Of a DNA stretch of 6,231 nucleotides, positions 1 through 4,366 are shown one piece after another. Positions within the stretch are counted from its first letter, which is position 1; each line of letters begins with the position of its first letter. The position numbers were made by a program, and so were the translations under genes. Location: contig CAZWHE010000196.1 of the NCBI GenBank assembly GCA_964633825.1, positions 1 to 6,231 of the forward strand, given 5' to 3'. The stretch comes from CAZWHE01 sp964633825. GTDB taxonomy: Bacteria > Planctomycetota > B15-G4 > CAYZWU01. Under the pieces are notes generated by a model, which was not told where the DNA came from, did not search any database, and worked only from the letters and a program-made list of their open reading frames with translations.

Positions 1-410
1 TGCTGACGGAGCCACTGTCCCAGGTTCGGAATATCGGACCGTATGGGAAGCCTGTTCGTGACAACACGTGTTTCGGACGGCATGCGGCTTGTGAACAGGC
101 TGCTGCGCGCAGGAGAACAAAGAGGATTCGTACAATGCGATTCGGTGAACGACGTTCCTCTTTGTGCAAGCCGGTCAAGGTTGGGCGTGTCAACGTAAGG
201 GCATCCTAAAGCCGAAATGGTATCCAGGCTCTGCTGATCCGTGGTAATGAACAGAAAATTGGGATGCCGGCTCGGATTGAACGACCGGGCCAGATCGATG
301 CCGCCACTCGCTCCCGCCATCATGGCGGCGCTTGAAAAGGCGCCGCTTTTCAAAAAATCCCGGCGTGTCACCCGGACCGAATCGCGCCGTTTTTTCCGAG
401 ATGATCCCAC
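1..410 (-). CDS. Sulfatase (arylsulfatase family), N-terminal part, Tat-exported; cut by window edge
   Basis: Hydrolyses sulfate esters, probably on sulfated polysaccharides or other organic sulfates outside the cytoplasm; the substrate cannot be told from this part. Seen: 136 residues from a GTG start at 408-410, chosen because GGAAG lies 7 bases upstream and no ATG fits. A twin-arginine signal TRRDFLKS is at residues 15-22, followed by a short Ala/Met-rich hydrophobic stretch. The mature domain opens PNFLFITTDQQ (50-60), with the expected metal-ligand Asp58, then TPNLDRLAQRG (75-85). The modification motif CSPAR is at 98-102; Cys98 (TGT, 117-119) would be converted to formylglycine by a sulfatase-maturing enzyme not seen here. 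The family signature normally ends T-G; here it is T-S (107-108). Full sulfatases are usually about 450-550 residues, so most of the gene lies beyond the left edge. It starts 13 bases after the 473-residue protein, so the two are probably co-transcribed. The family call is firm. Confidence 0.9.
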   Translation of the reverse strand, partial: MGSSRKKRRDSVRVTRRDFLKSGAFSSAAMMAGASGGIDLARSFNPSRHPNFLFITTDQQSLDTISALGCPYVDTPNLDRLAQRGTSFTESHCTNPLCSPARSSLFTSRMPSETRVVTNRLPIRSDIPNLGQWLRQ

Positions 411-417
411 TCTTATT

Positions 418-422
418 CTTCC
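418..422 (-). promoter_or_regulatory. Ribosome binding site of the sulfatase
   Basis: GGAAG on the minus strand, 7 bases before the GTG at 408-410. It overlaps the end of the preceding gene, whose TGA stop is at 424-426. It decides the start: the first in-frame ATG lies only after the twin-arginine motif, which would lose the export signal. Confidence 0.6.
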
Positions 423-423
423 T

Positions 424-1845
424 TCATGCTCTGATGATGATGTCGTCTATAGTGCATTTCAATCGATGGCTGACAGCCAGATCCGCTTTATTCAATATCA
501 CCCCCGCCGGCGGTGAGGCGCCGGCAATGGTCTGAGTTCCGGGGGGAATGAGATCGCCGCCGTTCATCTTTTCCACACGGTAGTCAATAACGGTGTCCGT
601 CCCGTTTCGAGTGAAAGTCACTTTGATTGAAAAAATCTCACCCGCAACCTGCTCCCCCTGGCCGCCGCAAAAAACGGAATTCATAACATTCTTGTCAACC
701 ACGTGGGCCGAGAGGGCGTGACGGGCCGTGTTGGCCGTAAATCGAATGCCGAATCCCGACATGGACGGATTGCCGTCATTCACCATGATCGAGACCTGCT
801 GACCCGTCTTCGCCGTCGCCGCGTTCAGCTCTATCTTGGCCATTACCGTAACCGAGCCGGATGCTTCATAATCGATGGTAAAACCGGTCGACGAGAAGCG
901 GGCCAGATTCGGAATATCTCCCCCATCGCCCATCGATTCTATTCGGAGATTGCCGTTCGTTGATTCTTCGGTAATCGCCATAGAGCTCGCTTTTTCCTCG
1001 AGAAGGTAGTCCCAAGTATTATCGGCCCCGGCCACTGTTCCCGAGCTTCCCGGAGAAAACGTCTGGGGGAGTGTTGCCGAATTCCAGCTCTCGCGCAGCC
1101 TCTCTGCAATTGCGGTTTCGAGGATATAGGCGCGGTGACCGGTAAACGCGAACAGCAGCCGCTGTGCGTCGTCCACCCAAAACTGGAAAGGCAGGATCCC
1201 CTTTCCGATCAGGTGGTAGCCCGTCAGCGAGAGTGTATAGCCGTTGACATCGAAGCTGCGTGTTTCCTGGAATGACAGGCGTTGATCCTTCTTCAGAAGA
1301 TCGAGGGCTTCCAACAGGTCGAAAACAAGAGGCGTTTGGGACAAGCCCTGAAGGCGCTGCACGACGTTGAACAGGAGCCAGTTGTTTGTAAAAACAGAAG
1401 GCGCATTGCGAAAGAATGCTTTGTTGTCGATCGTCACCTCGATCCGGCCGTCTGCAACAACGGCCGATTCCTGATAACGGGTTTCCTCAACCGGCTTGGA
1501 ATCGACCACGACCGAATCAACGTCCCACCAGACCGGTGTGGCCAAGGTGTCGCCCTTGAATCCGATCTCGGCATCCGTTGTATGCAAGAGAGAGCCCGTC
1601 GTCTGGCTAACCGTTTGATTCACGGTCAAAACGCCGGTTTCTTCGGGTGAAGTCTGCGAACATTTCAGCTTCAAGAGACCGTAATCGAATAACCTGACGA
1701 GCCAGATGCGGTAATGATGTTCCCATCCGTATGTGGGATTAAAACTCCCGACGGGCGGAATATAATTATCCAAAGCTCCGAATTCGAGCAAAGAATCCAA
1801 TGAGAGAGGTCTAGTAGGCGGATCTGGAACCACTTTGGTTTGCAA
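424..1845 (-). CDS. Unrecognised protein, beta-rich N-terminal domain plus LamG-like C-terminal domain
   Basis: I do not recognise the family. Seen: 473 residues from a TTG. Residues about 40-245 form one predicted mostly beta domain with conserved-looking stretches, for example LATPVWWDVDS (101-111), VFTNNWLLFNVVQRLQGL (151-168) and GKGILPFQFWVDDAQRLLF (214-232); this loosely recalls DUF3108-like periplasmic beta proteins, a weak comparison. After a Gly/Ser linker (265-273), residues about 285-473 look like a LamG/concanavalin-type jelly roll, with GFTIDYEASGSVTVMAKIE (321-339) and the typical final strand IDDIIIRA (466-473). Such domains usually bind carbohydrate, which fits the sulfatase 13 bases downstream. 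Oddities: no signal peptide, no ATG before residue 289, no ribosome site before the TTG, and an in-frame TAA at 1861-1863. The 5' end may be eroded, or the true start may be another TTG or GTG. Coding is likely because the frame stays open and domain-like for 1.4 kb. Confidence 0.72.
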   Translation of the reverse strand: MQTKVVPDPPTRPLSLDSLLEFGALDNYIPPVGSFNPTYGWEHHYRIWLVRLFDYGLLKLKCSQTSPEETGVLTVNQTVSQTTGSLLHTTDAEIGFKGDTLATPVWWDVDSVVVDSKPVEETRYQESAVVADGRIEVTIDNKAFFRNAPSVFTNNWLLFNVVQRLQGLSQTPLVFDLLEALDLLKKDQRLSFQETRSFDVNGYTLSLTGYHLIGKGILPFQFWVDDAQRLLFAFTGHRAYILETAIAERLRESWNSATLPQTFSPGSSGTVAGADNTWDYLLEEKASSMAITEESTNGNLRIESMGDGGDIPNLARFSSTGFTIDYEASGSVTVMAKIELNAATAKTGQQVSIMVNDGNPSMSGFGIRFTANTARHALSAHVVDKNVMNSVFCGGQGEQVAGEIFSIKVTFTRNGTDTVIDYRVEKMNGGDLIPPGTQTIAGASPPAGVILNKADLAVSHRLKCTIDDIIIRA

Positions 1846-1906
1846 TCCCGATATCGAGTATTATTACAGTACCAACACGAATGGAGATCAGATAGATCTA
1901 ATTATG

Positions 1907-1934
1907 ATTATATGACAAACAGGCAAGTAATCAA
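1907..1934 (-). promoter_or_regulatory. Sigma70-type promoter for the 473-residue protein/sulfatase unit
   Basis: On the minus strand TTGATT (1929-1934) and a perfect TATAAT (1907-1912) are separated by 16 bases. Transcription would start near 1900, about 55 bases before the TTG at 1845. It sits in gene-free DNA and points at the two-gene unit. The hexamers are seen; activity is inferred. Confidence 0.5.
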
Positions 1935-2100
1935 ACCAATATCTTCAATAAAAGTTGCACTGATAATCATCCCGATTGAAGCCGTGTTACAGACTAGGGG
2001 CGTTTAATGGGATCGATCGCCCGGCTAAATCGCATAAACCTCACTATTCCAAGCAATTGAGAAGACCGTCCCGGACAGTTCGGCCCCGTTTCAATCCCGG

Positions 2101-2127
2101 TGATTGCGACTCACGATCGAGCAATCA
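2101..2127 (-). repeat. Inverted repeat 19 bases after the VCBS gene, possible transcript 3' end
   Basis: Perfect 7-bp arms TGATTGC (2101-2107) and GCAATCA (2121-2127) enclose 13 bases that can add a small inner stem. The repeat begins 19 bases beyond the TAA at 2146-2148. No T-run follows on either strand, so it is not a canonical intrinsic terminator. It could stabilise the mRNA end or bind a protein. Confidence 0.4.
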
Positions 2128-2145
2128 ACGCATTCACACCTCATT

Positions 2146-3105
2146 TTACAGCTTAGTGAAATCGAAACTGTCCATCACAAAAGTGCCGTTGCCCATTTTT
2201 CCTAGACAGAGACGGTACGAATAGGCGCCCGCCGGCGCCATGCCGGGCACATTCTCCCCGATCGTGTATTGTACGGTCCCGCCTCCCGTGAAAGTCACGC
2301 CCACGGCGCTGTGGATGGGTCCGTACAGATTGCCGTTGGGAAGCTTCACCTCGATCCAACCGTCGAGTATTGCATCGTGCTTGCTGTTGTTGGACACGGC
2401 GATCTGGCACTGAAAAGATCCACCCTGAGAGGGAATGATGATCGGAGGATTGACGGGATCGACTTGGCAGTCGAGATAATGCGAGCCGTTGAGATGGACA
2501 TTGATCTCGCTCTCCCACCTCGTGTAAACGAGATCCAAACGCCCGTCCTCGTTCCAGTCGCTGACGCAGAAATGGCTCCAGTTGTATTGGCCGGGCTCTG
2601 GATCGACCGGATCGGTGTAACCGACAAGCTCGTAATGCTCGTAAAAGACAGGATTGGCGTTGGTGCCGTAATTGGGCCAGAAGAGGCAGCTCCCCTCAAT
2701 CCAGGCGAGGACGAGATCTTTTAATCCGTCCCCGTTGAGGTCCGCGATCCGGGGACAGTTCTTGTTCTTATCGATCGTGATTCCGTCGGCTTTGATCTTC
2801 ATCGAACCGCCGAACTGGGGAGCCGAGTTGGTGCCCGTATTCACGTAAACGTAAACGTAGCCCGAATCGCATCCAACGATCAGATCCTTGCGGCCGTCTT
2901 CGTTCCAGTCGTTCACCTCGGGAACGGAGAGGCTGCCCGCGTCGATATCGACGCCGTTCGCCTCGATATACCCGTGCTGCGTCAGGACGGGGTTGGTCGA
3001 CGTGCCGATGTTCAGGAAAAGCATGATCTTTCCGTTGTATTCGCCGGAAAGAAGGTCGAAGTCTCCGTCCTCGTCCCAGTCCACGCCTTGCGGACTCGCG
3101 CCCAT
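2146..3105 (-). CDS. VCBS/FG-GAP repeat protein, C-terminal part (downstream of an in-frame TGA)
   Basis: The 319 residues counted from ATG 3103-3105 carry four of the five repeats of a surface repeat protein. Each repeat has a calcium-loop signature at residues 9 (DWDEDGDFD), 66 (DWNEDGRKD), 122 (DLNGDGLKD) and 183 (DWNEDGRLD), spaced 56-61 residues apart, with recurrent NxGTNxxPxF segments between; this is the VCBS/FG-GAP beta-propeller pattern. Residues about 213-319 form a separate beta-sandwich-like module (PPIIIPSQGG, then VKLPNGNLYGP, ending DSFDFTKL), a C-terminal module type I associate with secreted repeat proteins of candidate phyla. The frame is the same as that of the upstream 113-codon ORF; only the TGA and one Cys codon separate them. 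Alone it has no signal peptide and no ribosome site, so it is best read as the second half of one 434-residue gene. Role: probably extracellular adhesion or ligand binding; no enzyme motif is seen. Confidence 0.8.
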   Translation of the reverse strand: MGASPQGVDWDEDGDFDLLSGEYNGKIMLFLNIGTSTNPVLTQHGYIEANGVDIDAGSLSVPEVNDWNEDGRKDLIVGCDSGYVYVYVNTGTNSAPQFGGSMKIKADGITIDKNKNCPRIADLNGDGLKDLVLAWIEGSCLFWPNYGTNANPVFYEHYELVGYTDPVDPEPGQYNWSHFCVSDWNEDGRLDLVYTRWESEINVHLNGSHYLDCQVDPVNPPIIIPSQGGSFQCQIAVSNNSKHDAILDGWIEVKLPNGNLYGPIHSAVGVTFTGGGTVQYTIGENVPGMAPAGAYSYRLCLGKMGNGTFVMDSFDFTKL

Positions 3106-3108
3106 GCA

Positions 3109-3450
3109 TCACCCGTGGGAGAGAGAGATTTCCTGGCCGTCTGCTTCCAGCTTCGTCCGGTCCTGGAACAGAGGGCTCTCATTCGTCCCGTAGTTGGGAT
3201 AGTAATAGATGTTTCCGTTGTAAAACACTCCTACGAGCAGGTCCTTCTTCCCGTCGCCGTTCCAGTCCACGGCGTCGGGCACGGCGCCGTAGTTGTCGTC
3301 GTGGATCACACCGCCGTTCCAGTTCAGGGTGAAATCGGGCTCGAAAACCGGCACCAGAGCCCCCTGGGTCGAGTCGGCCGCGGCCGCCGCCCCCATAAGA
3401 CCGAGCATGAAAAAAACGCTTAAAGCGCGATACTGTATTCCCGTTGACAT
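3109..3450 (-). CDS. VCBS/FG-GAP repeat protein, N-terminal part with signal peptide, ended by in-frame TGA
   Basis: 113 residues from ATG 3448-3450, chosen for AAAGGAG (3458-3464) 7 bases upstream. Residues 1-25 are a Sec signal peptide with hydrophobic core ALSVFFMLGLMG and an Ala run; cleavage is likely near Ala25-Asp26. Residues 56-99 are the first VCBS/FG-GAP repeat, with calcium loop DWNGDGKKD at 62-70 and NYGTNESPLF at 86-95. The ORF stops at TGA 3109-3111 in the linker before the second repeat, whose reading frame continues uninterrupted afterwards. If the TGA terminates, the secreted product is a single-repeat stub unlikely to fold as a propeller. The parent gene was presumably a secreted calcium-binding surface protein. 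A putative promoter lies at 3559-3587. Confidence 0.82.
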   Translation of the reverse strand: MSTGIQYRALSVFFMLGLMGAAAAADSTQGALVPVFEPDFTLNWNGGVIHDDNYGAVPDAVDWNGDGKKDLLVGVFYNGNIYYYPNYGTNESPLFQDRTKLEADGQEISLSHG

Positions 3451-3457
3451 GGTTTTT

Positions 3458-3464
3458 CTCCTTT
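3458..3464 (-). promoter_or_regulatory. Ribosome binding site of the VCBS repeat gene
   Basis: AAAGGAG on the minus strand, 7 bases before ATG 3448-3450. It is the best-formed start signal of this gene; the ATG after the internal TGA has nothing comparable. Confidence 0.75.
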
Positions 3465-3556
3465 CACGGCTGGTCGGATAAGAGCAACTAAATAATCGGT
3501 TCGTTTGACATACCGGCGTTGGCGCCGTTTGTCCTGCATTTAGGTGAAATGATTAT

Positions 3557-3574
3557 ATCATATATAGATATGAT
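3557..3574. repeat. AT-rich dyad in the divergent intergenic region, possible operator
   Basis: 7-bp arms ATCATAT (3557-3563) and ATATGAT (3568-3574) flank ATAG. The dyad lies between the divergent VCBS and lipoprotein genes and overlaps the likely -10 of the former, as a repressor site would. AT-rich dyads arise easily by chance, so the regulatory reading is tentative. Confidence 0.3.
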
Positions 3575-3587
3575 TTTGCTGAGTCAA
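3559..3587 (-). promoter_or_regulatory. Putative promoter of the VCBS repeat gene
   Basis: TTGACT (3582-3587) is followed after 17 bases by TATATG (3559-3564) on the minus strand. Overlapping alternatives are TATGAT (19-base spacer) and, farther on, TATAAT (3552-3557) without a good -35. Transcription from here would leave a leader of about 90-100 bases, which includes a 5-bp GC stem at 3514-3527. The -10 alternatives overlap the dyad at 3557-3574. Confidence 0.4.
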
Positions 3588-3611
3588 TCTCTGCAAGGGT
3601 GTTTTAATAAG

Positions 3612-3617
3612 AAGGAG
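3612..3617 (+). promoter_or_regulatory. Strong Shine-Dalgarno without a matching long gene
   Basis: AAGGAG is followed by ATG at 3618 and 3622, both out of frame with the lipoprotein. ATG 3622 (4-base spacing) gives 12 codons ending at TGA 3658-3660. ATG 3618 gives 10 codons whose TGA overlaps GTG 3647 as GTGA. It may serve a leader peptide, or mark the original start of a gene disturbed by an indel or by the assembly gap. Confidence 0.35.
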
Positions 3618-3721
3618 ATGAATGCCATCGTGGAGAGCCAATCCCCGTGAAACCCGCTGATTCGGCCAAACCGTTGATTCCTGATGATTCGAAATCCCGC
3701 CCCGATTCCGCCCGAGATGCA

Positions 3722-3731
3722 NNNNNNNNNN
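3722..3731. other. Assembly gap (ten Ns)
   Basis: Ten undetermined bases, a placeholder-like run whose true length is unknown. It falls in the 5' region of the lipoprotein gene. The apparent open frame across it (3647-4345) depends on the gap length being right, so the DNA to its left need not belong to the same gene. Confidence 0.95.
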
Positions 3732-3760
3732 CGGCCCTTTCCAAGAAAAGAAAGCTTTTT

Positions 3761-4345
3761 ATGGGAATAGGGCGTCCTTTGGGCTGCTTTCTTCCGGCTC
3801 TGCTATTGGCGGCTCTTGTCCCGGCTTGTTTAAACGCCTGTGTTTCAACCATCACGCCGCCGGCCGATCCGAAGGATCCTTGTTCGGTCTACCTGATCAA
3901 GAACGCCATGCACGCGGGAATCATTCTCCCCGATTGGGAGAAAGGTTTTGTAGAGTACGGGTTCGGCGACCGGGACTGGTACGCCCTGAACCGCGACAGG
4001 TGGTACAACGTTTTTGACACGGTTCTGTGGCCGACGCAGGGCTGCCTCGGCCGGCGAAAACTCAGCCGAATCGAAATCGACTCCCTTCTGTTCAGCGGTA
4101 AACTGAGCCGGCTCACCGTGGACCGCGCCGAGGCCGGAAAACTTCTGCAAAGCCTGAACCGGCGCTTCTCGCGCAACAGATCCAGCCTTGTCGACAACAG
4201 CCTTTACGGGATGCAGTTTGTCCACGACGAGCGTTGGTTTTGGTTTCTCCACAACTGCAATGACGCTGTGGCCGAATGGATGGAATCGCTGAGCTGTCAC
4301 GTGTCCTGGGTTCCGGTTCGGACCGGGATCAGGGTCCGCGATTAA
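3761..4345 (+). CDS. DUF2459/TIGR02117-like lipoprotein; 5' end uncertain
   Basis: 194 residues from ATG 3761-3763. Residues 10-27 form a lipoprotein signal peptide with lipobox LNAC, so Cys27 would be acylated and the protein membrane-anchored. The mature part follows the DUF2459/TIGR02117 pattern: VYLIKNAMHAGIILP (42-56), FVEYGFGDRDWYAL (62-75), VLWP, then a late FLHNCNDAVAEWMESLSC stretch. Biochemical function is unknown for this family. The paired His (in MHAG) and Cys (in HNCND) could be a papain/NlpC-like catalytic pair; that is inference. Start: the frame is also open upstream to GTG 3647 (232 residues across the N gap), and SKKRK just before ATG 3761 would suit a signal-peptide n-region, so the start may lie in the gap or at 3647. 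ATG 3761 has only a weak AAGAAAG upstream. It converges with the 568-residue gene, 21 bases apart. Confidence 0.72.
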   Translation: MGIGRPLGCFLPALLLAALVPACLNACVSTITPPADPKDPCSVYLIKNAMHAGIILPDWEKGFVEYGFGDRDWYALNRDRWYNVFDTVLWPTQGCLGRRKLSRIEIDSLLFSGKLSRLTVDRAEAGKLLQSLNRRFSRNRSSLVDNSLYGMQFVHDERWFWFLHNCNDAVAEWMESLSCHVSWVPVRTGIRVRD

Positions 4346-4366
4346 CCGAAACAATCCCGCCCCGGC

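Larger units (their letters stand above)
1846..2145. other. Gene-free intergenic stretch between two minus-strand genes
   Basis: 300 bases without a credible gene, more AT-rich near 1860-1970. It holds the 3' hairpin of the VCBS gene (2101-2127) and the promoter at 1907-1934. A 20-codon minus-strand ORF starting at ATG 1968-1970 and a plus-strand ORF through the area have no ribosome site or recognisable protein. A lone GTTTCAATCC at 2088-2097 resembles the end of some CRISPR repeats but is not repeated. Confidence 0.6.

Noticed and set aside
1908..1970. 20-codon minus-strand ORF with hydrophobic residues, checked as a lost signal peptide
   Set aside because: Out of frame with the 473-residue protein, contains acidic residues mid-stretch and ends inside the -10 hexamer.
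2086..2100. GTTTCAATCCCGG resembling the end of a CRISPR repeat
   Set aside because: Only one full copy; partial look-alikes at 1842-1850 and 1967-1980 are irregularly spaced and differ. No array and no cas gene.
1976..2224. 82-codon plus-strand ORF in the intergenic stretch
   Set aside because: Runs into the end of the VCBS gene on the other strand, has no ribosome site and a random-looking basic sequence.
2146..3450. Alternative genetic code (TGA as an amino acid) to explain the split VCBS gene
   Set aside because: The 473-residue gene ends at TGA just before the sulfatase ribosome site, and the right-edge gene also ends at TGA; reading through the former would run out of frame into the sulfatase.
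4319..4338. CGGACC/GGTCCG hairpin at the end of the lipoprotein gene, checked as a terminator
   Set aside because: Lies inside the coding sequence, before the stop codon, and has no T-run after it on either strand.
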